Assembly: GCA_910588845.1 (NCBI GenBank)
Contig: CAJURU010000001.1
Location: 208,243-272,242, forward strand
Reading direction: 5' to 3'
DNA from: an uncultured Lachnospiraceae bacterium
GTDB taxonomy: Bacteria; Bacillota; Clostridia; Lachnospirales; Lachnospiraceae
DNA: 64,000 bases
The position numbers and the translations under genes were made by a program. The notes beneath the pieces were generated by a model, which had not been told where the DNA came from, ran no database searches, and was given only the letters and a program-made list of their open reading frames with translations. Shown here one piece after another: positions 1-7,815 of this stretch (the stretch's first letter is position 1; every line of letters begins with the position of its first letter).

Positions 1-58
1 ATTTTTGGAAAGAATGTAAATATTTATTACGATGTCTTTATGCAGAAAGGAGAGTGTT

Positions 59-892
59 ATGAGTATTAGCGGAATTGGGTCTGTTCAGACCTATATTTAT
101 AACACGCAGACAGGAAAGCTGTCAACTAAAGATGGTTCCACGGATGAATTTGTGGACTATTTCAATGGAACATTATCAGGAGAATCTTCAGAAAGCCTCA
201 ATGGATACGATCTTCAGAAAAAATGTGATATTAATAATTTAATTGACGTAAAGAATGGATTTACAAAGCCCTGGTTTAATCCGGATATAAATGAATACGA
301 AATTACATGTGAAATTGTTAATGGGGAGGAAGCCAGTTATAGCGTAAATGGAAACAAAATCCTTACGGTATATACAGCGTTAGATTATTTACCAGAGGAA
401 GTCAACGAATGGAGCGCAAAAAGCCCATTTAAGACACATCAGTCAAAAGCATACGACCCTGCAACCAACAGCATGAATATTGCAGTGGGTGATGTATTTG
501 ATTTGGGAAATGGTTATAAGTTGAGGGTGTGGGAAGACTGCGTGAAGGCAGTTAGTTATGGAACAGGAAGTGCTGCCAATGATGAAAAAATACGGCATTT
601 GGAATATGGACTGAGTTCTTTAATCCATTTTGCTGACCAGCAATGGTTTTCATCTACTATCAGGCAGCAGCATACACCTATGTTGTTGAGTTTTTTAAGG
701 GAATTGGGCATAGATACAAGTAGGGAATTCACCCTCAATGGTACAAAGTGTATTGTAAAAAACGGAGAGATTCAGGAATCGGGGAATAAATGGGTAGTTC
801 CGAGTTCTGTCCATAATAAAGCATTACAGCGTTATGAAGAATGGCTTTCCCAACCCCTGTCTGCCCATAAAGAAAGTTCTTTAAAAGCATAA
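59..892 (+). CDS. Unknown 277-aa protein, intact copy of a tandem pair
   Basis: I do not recognise the family. The ATG at 59 is preferred over the in-frame ATG at 32 because AGAAAGGAGAG lies just before it. The protein starts MSISGIGSVQTYIYN, is hydrophilic, and has no signal peptide, membrane segment or metal motif that I can see. It ends in a charged, serine-rich tail. A second, broken copy follows at 991-1826, and the two share long blocks, including the first 40 residues and the SPFKTHQSKAYDPATNSMNIAVGDVFDLGNGYK region. The sequence before position 30 resembles the spacer between the copies, so another copy may lie upstream of the window. Confidence 0.75.
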   Translation: MSISGIGSVQTYIYNTQTGKLSTKDGSTDEFVDYFNGTLSGESSESLNGYDLQKKCDINNLIDVKNGFTKPWFNPDINEYEITCEIVNGEEASYSVNGNKILTVYTALDYLPEEVNEWSAKSPFKTHQSKAYDPATNSMNIAVGDVFDLGNGYKLRVWEDCVKAVSYGTGSAANDEKIRHLEYGLSSLIHFADQQWFSSTIRQQHTPMLLSFLRELGIDTSREFTLNGTKCIVKNGEIQESGNKWVVPSSVHNKALQRYEEWLSQPLSAHKESSLKA

Positions 893-1912
893 GAGTTATC
901 TGTTTTTTATCTGCTTGGACCTAAACGGAAAGCAGTTTCAGTTCTGATTGACAGAAGGAATGTAAAAATTTAAAAATTAAAAAGGAGATTTTGCATATAA
1001 GTATTAGCGGAATTGGGTCTGTTCAGACCTATATTTATAATTCCCAGACAGGAAAGCTGTCATCCAAAGATGGTTCCACGGATGAATTTGTGGACTATTT
1101 CAATGGAACATTGTCAGGAGAATCTTCAGAAAGCCTCAATGGATACAATGATTTGGAAAAACATAATATAGAAAGATTAATTGACTTAAACGGTTCATGG
1201 GGAAGGAACTGGTTTCAACCGGATAAAGATGAGTACGAAATTACCTGTGAGATTGTTAATGGAGAGGAGTCTTCTTATAGTGTAAATGGAAAAAAGTCCT
1301 GACTGCTTATGTGGCGGTAACTCATTTGTTGCCTCTCAGATGGGAAGATATTAAAAGCCCATATAAGACGCACCAGTCAAAAGCATATGACCCTGCAACT
1401 AACAGCATGAATATTGCAGTGGGCGATGTATTTGATCTGGGAAACGGCTATAAGCTAAAAGTGCGGGAAGATTACATAGAGACAGTTGGATATGGAGCTG
1501 GAAGTGCAGCGGATAATGAGAAGATCCGTCATTTGGAATATGGGCTAAATGCCTTGATCCATTTTACAGACCAACAGTGTTCTTCCGGTCTCATTTGGCC
1601 GCAGCATACGCCTATGCTGCTGAGCTTTCTTTAGGAATTGGGTATAGACACGAGCGGGGAATTTACCCTCAATGAGACAAAGTGCATTGTACAGAATGGA
1701 ATGATCCGGGAATCGGGGAATAAATGGGTAGTTCCGAGTTCCATTTATAATAAGGCTTTGCAGCAATATGAAGAATTTCTCTCACAGCCCTTGTCTTCCA
1801 GAAGAGGCAGTTCTTTAAAGGCATAAGGGTTATCTGTTATATTTTATACGCTTGGACCTATACGGAAAGCGATTTCAGTCCTGATTGACAGAGGGACTGT
1901 AAAAATAAGAAA
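893..1912 (+). repeat. Spacer repeated after each copy of the tandem gene
   Basis: The 80 or so bases after copy 1 (893-972) are repeated after copy 2 (1827-1912). Both contain GTTATCTGTT, a CTTGGACCTA block followed by ACGGAAAGC, then CTGATTGACAGA and GGAMTGTAAAAAT-like sequence. The duplicated unit is therefore gene plus downstream spacer, about 930 bp. The first 30 bases of the window resemble the end of this spacer. Confidence 0.7.
991..1826 (+). pseudogene. Broken second copy of the unknown 277-aa gene
   Basis: This is a paralog of the gene at 59-892 with three visible lesions. The ATG start has become ATA (998), leaving only a TTG at 991 behind the AAAAAGGAGA site. A one-base loss in an A-run near 1290-1296 shifts the frame, giving TGA at about 1300. 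A TAG at 1632-1634 replaces the arginine codon of copy 1. Reading across the three frames restores the whole protein to the same SSLKA C-terminus. Products of 103, 107 and 62 residues could be made but are unlikely to be functional. Confidence 0.8.
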
Positions 1913-1984
1913 TTTACGGAAGTGGTGTGAATCTGTCCTAAGATGGTAGCACCATTTCTTTTATTCCCACGAGCAATGCACCCA

Positions 1985-2020
1985 AAGGGCACTTAGAAAA
2001 ATAGTCATGCTAAGTGCCTT
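1985..2020. other. Hairpin in the 1827-2292 gap
   Basis: AAGGGCACTTAG (1985-1996) pairs with CTAAGTGCCTT (2010-2020), with one bulged G and a 13-nt loop. No T-run follows, so it is not a clear terminator. The rest of 2021-2215 is AT-rich with no ORF or motif I can name. Confidence 0.45.
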
Positions 2021-2215
2021 GCGAGTATGCATGGATATTTGACGAATGCTGTGAGGATTAAATACCCCATCAGCTTGCTGGAGGAATTTGATTTTTATAA
2101 ATTATCCATCTAAAGTGTTAGTAATTGTTTGTATCCATTTCGTATCATCTATGCCATTTCTTTTCATTTCCGCATTGAACCTTTAATATTTCTACAATTA
2201 AATGCATTGCAAATC

Positions 2216-2280
2216 GTCCGTATTCGGTCTACATGGAAAAACGGAATACCGTACAATGATTTTGTAGACCGTATATGGAC
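2216..2280. promoter_or_regulatory. Probable operator/promoter of the XRE gene at 2293
   Basis: An 18-bp inverted repeat has arms at 2216-2233 and 2263-2280, matching at 16 of 18 positions around a core GGTCTACA/TGTAGACC. Between and over the arms sits a possible sigma-A promoter, TCTACA (2228-2233), 18 bp, TACAAT (2252-2257). The left arm covers the -35 and the right arm covers the start region, just before GGAGGTGATT. This layout fits autorepression by the XRE protein, which is an inference. Confidence 0.5.
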
Positions 2281-2292
2281 GGAGGTGATTGA

Positions 2293-2535
2293 ATGAAATC
2301 AAGGGAGGCGGTTGTACTGCGCATTTTGGAATTAACAGAAAAACAGAAAATTACGATTAACAATCTGGCAACAATTTCTGCTGTGCCGCCGACGACTTTA
2401 AAGAACATAATTTACGGTCATACAGAAAATCCGGGCATAGTGACGGTCGCAAAACTATGTGATGGATTGGGAATCACATTGAAAGAATTTTTTTCAGCGG
2501 ATATTTTTGACGGTTTGGAACAGGAAATTGAATAA
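2293..2535 (+). CDS. XRE-family helix-turn-helix regulator, 80 aa
   Basis: A single Cro/CI-type HTH domain fills the protein. ITINNLATISAVPPTTLKNI forms the two recognition helices, followed by the typical tail TVAKLCDGLGITLKEFF. The start is ATG behind GGAGGTGATT. It has no C-terminal effector domain, so it is probably a small DNA-binding repressor. It heads a run of four XRE genes in the accessory region, consistent with control of the resident mobile element. The target is probably the inverted repeat at 2216-2280. Confidence 0.85.
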   Translation: MKSREAVVLRILELTEKQKITINNLATISAVPPTTLKNIIYGHTENPGIVTVAKLCDGLGITLKEFFSADIFDGLEQEIE

Positions 2536-2592
2536 GGGCGGTTTTAATAATTGGCATGTCATATTGCATTCATCCGGAAAGGAAGGCGGAAA

Positions 2593-2949
2593 ATGGAGAA
2601 CAGGGTATTGGGGCAGAAAATAGCAGGCTTACGGAAATCCAAAAAAATAACTTCGGAGAAGTTAGCTCATATGTGCAATGTTTACCCAGGACATATCCGG
2701 CAGATTGAATCAGGAGTGCGTCTGCCGAGCCTTAAACTTCTTGTAGACATATGCAATTCCTTGCAAGCATCACCGGAATACTTACTGTCCCAGGAGTTAG
2801 GAGAATTTGAGCAAGTAGAAAATGTGGATGATATGTATAGAAATGTTTTGGATAAAGTAAAAAAACTTACGCCTAACGAGTTAAGTATCCTGAATAACTT
2901 ATTGGAATCTTACTTTAGCAGTCTGGAATCTATCAAGAAACAAGGATAG
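2593..2949 (+). CDS. XRE-family regulator, 118 aa
   Basis: The start is set at ATG 2593 (MENRVLGQKIAGLRKSKK) because AAAGGAAGG precedes it; an upstream in-frame start at 2551 has no ribosome binding site. Residues 5-65 are an XRE HTH with the pattern EKLAHMCNVYPGHIRQIESG and the common tail LLVDICNSLQASPEYLL. The last 50 residues are a charged helical tail (ELGEFEQVENV... LLESYFSSLESIKK). It follows the 2293 gene by 57 bp and may share its transcript. Confidence 0.85.
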   Translation: MENRVLGQKIAGLRKSKKITSEKLAHMCNVYPGHIRQIESGVRLPSLKLLVDICNSLQASPEYLLSQELGEFEQVENVDDMYRNVLDKVKKLTPNELSILNNLLESYFSSLESIKKQG

Positions 2950-3034
2950 GTTTTCTGGCACTACGGTAAATAGAAAATTTCTATATATAATTTAGAGAAC
3001 TGATATGTTTTCCCCAAAAAAGTTATGATTGTTA

Positions 3035-3052
3035 TATAATCAGATTAAGGGG
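3035..3052 (+). promoter_or_regulatory. -10 box and ribosome binding site of the XRE gene at 3064
   Basis: TATAAT at 3035-3040 is followed by AAGGGG at 3047-3052, 11 bases before TTG 3064. An upstream block with AACTGATAT (2999-3007) and AGTTATGAT is also found before the paralog at 3853 (AACTGATAT at about 3785), so promoter and gene were duplicated together. I see no good -35 box. Confidence 0.5.
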
Positions 3053-3063
3053 CGTGTCATTGT

Positions 3064-3396
3064 TTGATAGGAAATATAGTAGCTGAACGGATAAAAGAAC
3101 TGTGTGTGAAAAAGAATATGAGCCAATATGAACTGGCAAAAAAGGCGGGGATGACACAATCCTCTATTTCTACCTTGCTGAATGAAGGGAATGTGCCCAG
3201 AATCACTACTTTAGAGAAAGTGTGCAATGGGTTTGGCATTACATTAGCCCAATTCTTCACAATGGACGGTCAGTATCCAGATTTGTCAGAAGAACAGATA
3301 AAGGTTCTTGATACATGGAAAAGGTTATCTGTGAAAGAGAAGATAGCTGTAGAAAATATAGTGAATAGCATTATAGATATGCGGCGAAATAATTAA
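3064..3396 (+). CDS. XRE-family regulator, 110 aa, TTG start (paralog A)
   Basis: This is an XRE HTH in residues 8-65 (MSQYELAKKAGMTQSSISTL, then RITTLEKVCNGFGITLAQFF) followed by a helical tail. TTG 3064 is chosen because AAGGGG lies 11 bases upstream and the paralog at 3853 has TTG with AAGGAG at the same distance. The two proteins differ at only a few positions. It reads as a monocistronic unit ending at the terminator at 3489. Confidence 0.85.
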   Translation: MIGNIVAERIKELCVKKNMSQYELAKKAGMTQSSISTLLNEGNVPRITTLEKVCNGFGITLAQFFTMDGQYPDLSEEQIKVLDTWKRLSVKEKIAVENIVNSIIDMRRNN

Positions 3397-3488
3397 GTGA
3401 GGGTATATTGTCTGTATAACCTCAGATTTCATAGGTTCTTAAATAGGATGGCAGAACGGATTAGAGTATTTTTGTTTGGTGGAAGGGC

Positions 3489-3511
3489 AGCCTTTATGGA
3501 GGCTGTTTTTT
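3489..3511 (+). terminator. Intrinsic terminator after XRE paralog A
   Basis: CAGCCT and AGGCTG form a stem around a six-base loop, followed by a run of six T. The remaining gap up to 3835 is AT-rich, has no ORF, and carries the duplicated promoter block of the next gene near 3785-3835. Confidence 0.75.
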
Positions 3512-3852
3512 GTCTGGAGTTAATAACAATTTTCATTTAACTGGAAAACATCGAAGAAGGTTAAAATATTTTTATAGACAAGTGCGGGGAAATAGTGTAC
3601 CATATATCCTAATAGCAAAAATAATGTAACATTTACCTTTTTAGCGAACAAAATGAAGGGGGCTGATATTTTAAAATATATTGTAATTGAATTATCCACA
3701 GATAAAAATTCCTTAAAAGCAAAGAGCTTTTCTTTTTTTACCTCAATACTACGATATATTGTATAATGTAATATCTAATTTAAACAACTGATATATTACT
3801 TCTTAAAAGGTTATGATAACTATATGATTTAAGTTAAGGAGTGTATCGGCAT

Positions 3853-4176
3853 TTGGTTGGGTATTTTGTGGCTGAACGAATAAAAGAATTATGTGCGAAA
3901 AAGAATATGAGCCAATATGAATTGGCAAAGAGAGCAGGAATGACACAATCCTCTATATCAACGTTAATAAATGAGGGGAATGTGCCAAGAATCACTACGC
4001 TAGAGAAAGTGTGTGAGGGGTTTGGTATTACGTTAGCCCAATTTTTTGCACTGGATGATGAGTACCCAGATTTGTCAGAAGAACAGTTAAAGGTTCTCAA
4101 TACATGGGAAAAACTATCTGTAAAAGAAAAAGCAGCCATAGAAAAAATTGTGAGTAGTATTATAGATATGCGGTGA
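3853..4176 (+). CDS. XRE-family regulator, 107 aa, TTG start (paralog B)
   Basis: This is a close paralog of the gene at 3064. The HTH segment SQYELAKRAGMTQSSISTL and the LEKVCEGFGITLAQFF tail are nearly identical. An in-frame GTG at 3841 exists, but TTG 3853 matches the start of paralog A and lies 11 bases after AAGGAG (3836-3841). Both copies are intact, with mostly conservative differences, suggesting that both are in use or that the duplication is recent. Confidence 0.85.
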   Translation: MVGYFVAERIKELCAKKNMSQYELAKRAGMTQSSISTLINEGNVPRITTLEKVCEGFGITLAQFFALDDEYPDLSEEQLKVLNTWEKLSVKEKAAIEKIVSSIIDMR

Positions 4177-4181
4177 AAGAA

Positions 4182-4207
4182 CAGCCTTTGTCAGGGCTGT
4201 TTTTTTG
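4182..4207 (+). terminator. Intrinsic terminator after XRE paralog B
   Basis: ACAGCC and GGGCTGT flank a short TTTGTCA loop and are followed by seven T. This is the same design as the terminator after paralog A. Confidence 0.75.
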
Positions 4208-4318
4208 TGGGCTGGTAAATTCTCAGATGGGGAATGAATTACGGAGGAGAAAGTAAAAGTCAGGTTTAAGGCGAAAGAGCACACATAGATTTATCAGGGC
4301 AAAGGAAAAGGAGTTAAT

Positions 4319-4771
4319 ATGGATATTGAAAAATTTGCAGATATGTTATTAAAAGGCATTAAAAAAGGCGGTATGCCTGATATAGAGGTGGAACGGATAA
4401 AAAGTGGTTTGTTTGGGATAGCCGTATCTGATGACAGCCAGTTTTTAATAAAAGTTGGCAGACGTGAACCAGAGCAGGAAGAAACCTTCCTGGAAATGGA
4501 AGAAGAAGGCGGCAAAATCCATGAGATTTATGAGAGGTTTGCAAATAGTTGGGAGTATGATTTGATACTGAGGCATAACGACTTTGATATAGACGAGCTA
4601 GTAGGAGGGATGGAACTAGAGGCTTATCGAAAATTAGAGGATTATATCTTAGAATATTGTTCAAAAAATGATGAACTCTTGTTTCGGTTAGGGTTTAAAT
4701 ATGCATGGTCCTTGTTTACGGAATGTGCAAAAAAAGGAGATAGTATTAAGTTAAAAGAGATAGAAATATAG
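4319..4771 (+). CDS. Unknown 150-aa acidic helical protein
   Basis: I cannot name this protein. The start is ATG after AAAGGAAAAGGAG. The N-terminal half (MDIEKFADMLLKGIKKGG) looks amphipathic. The C-terminal half ends in LLFRLGFKYAWSLFTECAKKG, a pattern seen in small helical proteins carried by mobile elements of Clostridia (loosely like DUF6809; low certainty). It has no signal peptide or catalytic motif. It sits between the XRE pair and the MazF-like gene. Confidence 0.6.
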   Translation: MDIEKFADMLLKGIKKGGMPDIEVERIKSGLFGIAVSDDSQFLIKVGRREPEQEETFLEMEEEGGKIHEIYERFANSWEYDLILRHNDFDIDELVGGMELEAYRKLEDYILEYCSKNDELLFRLGFKYAWSLFTECAKKGDSIKLKEIEI

Positions 4772-4809
4772 TTCTATTTCAAAAAATGTAATAAATAATA
4801 GAGATGAGT

Positions 4810-4850
4810 AAGGCAGTATAGAATGTTTGTTCTGTCTGCCTTGTTTTTTT
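4810..4850 (+). terminator. Intrinsic terminator after the 150-aa gene
   Basis: AAGGCAG (4810-4816) pairs with CTGCCTT (4836-4842) and is followed by a run of seven T. The 4851-5040 stretch holds no gene I can support. Confidence 0.65.
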
Positions 4851-5040
4851 GCGTGAATTTTCGATTAATATTTTAGCTGCACAAAGAGTTTCCGGCTTAG
4901 GTTTGCGCTATGTTTTGTGTAATGCATTTTTTACGCATAGATGAAGGTTAAGTAATTAAATGTAAAATGCAATGAGGGAGAAAATAATTACATTAGGTGA
5001 GGGAAACAGGTCACGTATTGAAATAAAGTTAAGTAGTACA

Positions 5041-5069
5041 GACGAGCCAGCGACGGCTAGTCTTTTTTT
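5041..5069 (+). terminator. Strong intrinsic terminator upstream of the MazF-like gene
   Basis: Nested stems GAC/GTC and AGCC/GGCT close on the loop AGCGAC, followed by seven T (5063-5069). It lies 70 bases before the start at 5139, so it either ends an upstream transcript or acts as a leader attenuator. Confidence 0.65.
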
Positions 5070-5092
5070 GAGTATAAGAAACCGTTCCCCAC

Positions 5093-5131
5093 CCTCCAAT
5101 CTGAATTTCCAGAAAAAATTCAGATTGGAGG
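5093..5131 (+). promoter_or_regulatory. Perfect 16-bp hairpin burying the ribosome binding site
   Basis: CCTCCAATCTGAATTT (5093-5108) and AAATTCAGATTGGAGG (5116-5131) are exact complements around a 7-nt loop. The right arm ends in GGAGG (5127-5131), the ribosome binding site for ATG 5139. In RNA the anti-SD-like CCTCC would pair with it. This predicts strong translational shut-off unless the hairpin is opened or processed. Confidence 0.7.
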
Positions 5132-5138
5132 AAAAGAT

Positions 5139-5831
5139 ATGGAGGATAAACGTCCCAAAAGAAGAAAAGACAAGTATAATCCTTATACGATATATGAAAG
5201 AAATGGGCATTACTATGTGTCGTTTGAGGATGGACAGAAAGTGTCGCATATGCTTGAAATCAATAAGATACTGTATAAAACGTTTGATTCATTTGAGCTG
5301 GATGATCTGGTGTACCTTAACGTGTTGGACAGGCATATTGAGCAGTCGGAGGTATGGGAATCCACCCTGAATGGTCCGGTATTGGTGATCCAGAATAACA
5401 GGGGTAACAGGCATAGCCCTACTGTTATTGTTGCTGCAATTACAAGCAGACCGAAACATAGGATGTCCACCCATGTACCGTTGAAGGGATTTAAAGGGTT
5501 AGAAAAGGATTCCGTAGTATTGTTGGAGCAAATGAGAACGATTGATAAAAAGCGGCTGGATGATTATGTAGGGGCATTGGACAGGCAGCAGATGCGGAAA
5601 GTTGAAAAAGCATTGTGCGCCAGTACTGGAATGAGGAAATTGGACAAGCCGATTTTAATGTGCCTCTGCACAGTATGTGCAAAGCCGTTTTATGAATCGA
5701 AGGAACATTATATTAGAAGGGCGGACAGGAACCAGAAAGCAAAAGAAACCTGCATGTTCTGTAATGTAAGGCAGGGGTATGACTATTCTGTCAGAAATAT
5801 CATAAGCAATCTGTCAGAAAGGAATAAATGA
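5139..5831 (+). CDS. Chimeric protein: ICE sigma-like N-terminus, MazF/PemK core, zinc-ribbon C-terminus
   Basis: Residues 1-70 (KDKYNPYTIYERNGHYYVSF ... FDSFELDDLVYLNVLDRHIE) match the N-terminus of sigma-like proteins of clostridial conjugative elements. From about residue 78 the sequence changes to a MazF/PemK toxin fold (GPVLVIQNNRGNRHSPTVIV ... DSVVLLEQMRTIDKKRL). It lacks the usual first strand (RGDIYYADL). The C-terminus has CTVC and CMFC pairs, a likely zinc ribbon. MazF proteins are mRNA endonucleases, but activity here is uncertain because the normal N-terminus is missing. No antitoxin gene is adjacent. Translation is probably limited by the hairpin at 5093-5131. Confidence 0.75.
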   Translation: MEDKRPKRRKDKYNPYTIYERNGHYYVSFEDGQKVSHMLEINKILYKTFDSFELDDLVYLNVLDRHIEQSEVWESTLNGPVLVIQNNRGNRHSPTVIVAAITSRPKHRMSTHVPLKGFKGLEKDSVVLLEQMRTIDKKRLDDYVGALDRQQMRKVEKALCASTGMRKLDKPILMCLCTVCAKPFYESKEHYIRRADRNQKAKETCMFCNVRQGYDYSVRNIISNLSERNK

Positions 5832-5925
5832 TGTAAGCAGATGGAACGGATATGCATACATATGGGAAAAGCCTATGCGCATATGTTAAAACAAGCAATG
5901 ATTAAAATTAGGAGGGTAGTGTAAG

Positions 5926-6060
5926 TTGAAAAGGAAAGAACCAGTCCAATATACGGTGGAAAGAGAATATTTATCAAAATTTTCAGTGGAGGAATTGCTT
6001 ATCCGCATCATCAAAGCCCATCTTAATCAAAATGTTGAAAAGGGGAATATGGCAGGATGA
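5926..6060 (+). CDS. Small 44-aa protein upstream of the recombinase
   Basis: TTG start 5926 follows AGGAGGGTAGTG. The peptide begins MKRKEPVQYTVEREYLSKFS and continues VEELLIRIIKAHLNQ, a basic helical peptide. Similar short ORFs often precede serine recombinases in clostridial elements (family knowledge). Its last four bases overlap the next small ORF (ATGA at 6057-6060), so the three genes up to the recombinase are probably translated as a coupled set. The function is unknown. Confidence 0.6.
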   Translation: MKRKEPVQYTVEREYLSKFSVEELLIRIIKAHLNQNVEKGNMAG

Positions 6061-6143
6061 AGGAAAAAGCAGAAGTGTATTTTATAAGAAACTATAGTAT
6101 TATGATATTTACAGGTACAGCAGTTAGATGGGTGAAAGAATGA
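6057..6143 (+). CDS. 28-aa ORF coupling the small protein to the recombinase
   Basis: ATG 6057 overlaps the stop of the 44-aa gene, and its own stop (6141-6143) overlaps ATG 6140 of the recombinase. The peptide (MKEKAEVYFIRNYSIM...) has no recognised domain. It may simply keep ribosomes moving into the recombinase. Confidence 0.35.
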   Translation: MKEKAEVYFIRNYSIMIFTGTAVRWVKE

Positions 6144-7750
6144 AGAAATCAGAATTATTTTATGCGGCTGTTTATATCAGGTTGTCAAGGGAAGATGGTG
6201 ATAAGGAAGAAAGCGACAGTGTAGGGAACCAGAGGAAACTTTTGACAGAATATGTCTCAAAGATGGAAAACCTTATTTTATATGATATTTATGTCGATGA
6301 CGGCTACACAGGCACAAGCTTTAACCGCCCCGATTTCAAGAGGATGATTGCTGACATAGAAGAAGGAAAGGTAAATTGTGTTGTTGTAAAGGATTTATCC
6401 CGGTTCGGGCGTGATTATATTGACACGGGACGGTATCTGGAAAGGGTGTTTCCGGAATTAGGTGTGCGTTTTATCTCAGTGTCAGATGGGATTGACAGCA
6501 TCCGGCAGGCATATGATATGCTCTTGCCAATCAAGAATATTTTCAATGAACAGTACGCAAGGGATATTTCTAAGAAAATTCAGGCGACTGTAAAATCAAA
6601 GCAGAAAGCAGGGGAGTTTATTGGATCGTTTACCAGTTATGGCTATAAGAAATCTCCCACAGATAAAAATAAGCTTATCGTTGATGAATATGCTGCAGAG
6701 ATAGTAAGGAAGGTATTCCGTTTGTATGTGGGCGGGATGGGGAAACAGAGCATTGCAAAGTTATTAAATGCAGAAGGAATCCTCTGCCCATCTGAGTATA
6801 AAATGGCAAACGGTCAAAATTACAAAAATTGCAACCGTCTGGAAAGCACTTCTTACTGGACGTATTCAACCATCAACATAATGCTTAAGAATGAAATGTA
6901 TGTGGGAAATATGGTGCAGGGCAAAAAGCACCAGCGGATGAGGAGCAGGCAGAAAGCTGTGGAAAGGGAAAACTGGATTATTGTCAGAGGAACGCATGAG
7001 CCAATCATTGACCCGGAAACATGGGAAAAAGCGCAAAGACTTTTAAAACAAAAGCACAGGGATATGGGCTTAGAGGAAAATAAGAATATCTTTGCCGGAT
7101 TTATCAAATGTGGAGACTGCGGCAGAGCTATGATGAAGAACACTTGGAAAAGGACGGATGGGAGCAGGACATATTCTTTTTATTGCGGCACATATAAGCG
7201 GCAGGGGAAAGAGTACTGTACACCACATACCTTGCCGCTTCATGTTCTGGAAGATATTGTTCTGGAAGATTTGAGGGCAGTTATCCATAATGTTCAGGAT
7301 TTACAAGAGCTTGTAAAAAGCCAGTCTTTTCATTATCCCAACGCAAAAGAAATTGCAGGGAAAGAACTTGTCAGGGTAAAGGGAGAACTGGAGAGGGTGC
7401 AGAAGTTAAAGAAATCGGTCTATGAGGATTATAAGGAAGGGTTGATTTCTAAAGAGGAATTTCTTGCTTACCGTGAAGATTACCTGAAGAAAGAAGAACT
7501 TTATGCAAAGCAGGCAAAGGCATTGGAGGAAAAGGAGAAAGAACGTGTTACGCAGGATGTTTTTGAAACGCCGTGGTTGAAAAGATTATTGGAGTTGAAG
7601 GATATTGAAAAGCTGGACAGGGAAATCATTGTGGAGATGATAGACCGGATTATTGTATATGAGAACCGCAAAATTAAAATCTGCTACAACTTCGGAAGTG
7701 AATTAGAGGATTTGTTTTCTAATGTGTACTATGAAGAAAGAGCTGTTTAA
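6140..7750 (+). CDS. Large serine recombinase (site-specific integrase), 536 aa
   Basis: The N-terminal resolvase domain has the catalytic serine in YIRLSRED (residue 16) and the VKDLSRFGRDYIDTGRYLE segment. A recombinase domain follows (about 165-290), then a zinc ribbon with CGDC and later cysteines (about 315-360) and a coiled coil (about 395-470). This is the TnpX/Tn4451-type layout for excision and integration of mobile elements. ATG 6140 is preferred to 6128 because of the overlap with the upstream ORF; both are in frame. The gene lies at the edge of the accessory region, immediately before a disrupted amidase gene, where an integrase next to attR is expected. Confidence 0.92.
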   Translation: MKKSELFYAAVYIRLSREDGDKEESDSVGNQRKLLTEYVSKMENLILYDIYVDDGYTGTSFNRPDFKRMIADIEEGKVNCVVVKDLSRFGRDYIDTGRYLERVFPELGVRFISVSDGIDSIRQAYDMLLPIKNIFNEQYARDISKKIQATVKSKQKAGEFIGSFTSYGYKKSPTDKNKLIVDEYAAEIVRKVFRLYVGGMGKQSIAKLLNAEGILCPSEYKMANGQNYKNCNRLESTSYWTYSTINIMLKNEMYVGNMVQGKKHQRMRSRQKAVERENWIIVRGTHEPIIDPETWEKAQRLLKQKHRDMGLEENKNIFAGFIKCGDCGRAMMKNTWKRTDGSRTYSFYCGTYKRQGKEYCTPHTLPLHVLEDIVLEDLRAVIHNVQDLQELVKSQSFHYPNAKEIAGKELVRVKGELERVQKLKKSVYEDYKEGLISKEEFLAYREDYLKKEELYAKQAKALEEKEKERVTQDVFETPWLKRLLELKDIEKLDREIIVEMIDRIIVYENRKIKICYNFGSELEDLFSNVYYEERAV

Positions 7751-7780
7751 TCACATATTGAAAGCTCCTATGTTGCTGAT

Positions 7781-7815
7781 AAGGAGAGAAATACTTAATA
7801 TTTGCGCATTTTTGA
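7781..7815. other. Probable element/chromosome junction (attR) in the amidase 5' end
   Basis: The recombinase stops at 7750, and the amidase reading frame begins within 65 bases without a proper ATG. AAGGAGAG (7781-7788) is 13 bases before TTG 7802, and the first residues (RIFDPAHGG) are one residue shorter than the usual strand ending in (I/L)DPGHGG. The crossover is likely between 7790 and 7815. The matching attL, with the native ATG, is not visible in the window. Confidence 0.45.

Noticed and set aside
4972..5370. 132-codon frame running across the terminator and hairpin before the MazF-like gene
   Set aside because: It crosses an intrinsic terminator and the 16-bp hairpin and overlaps the MazF-like gene; the sequence is not protein-like.
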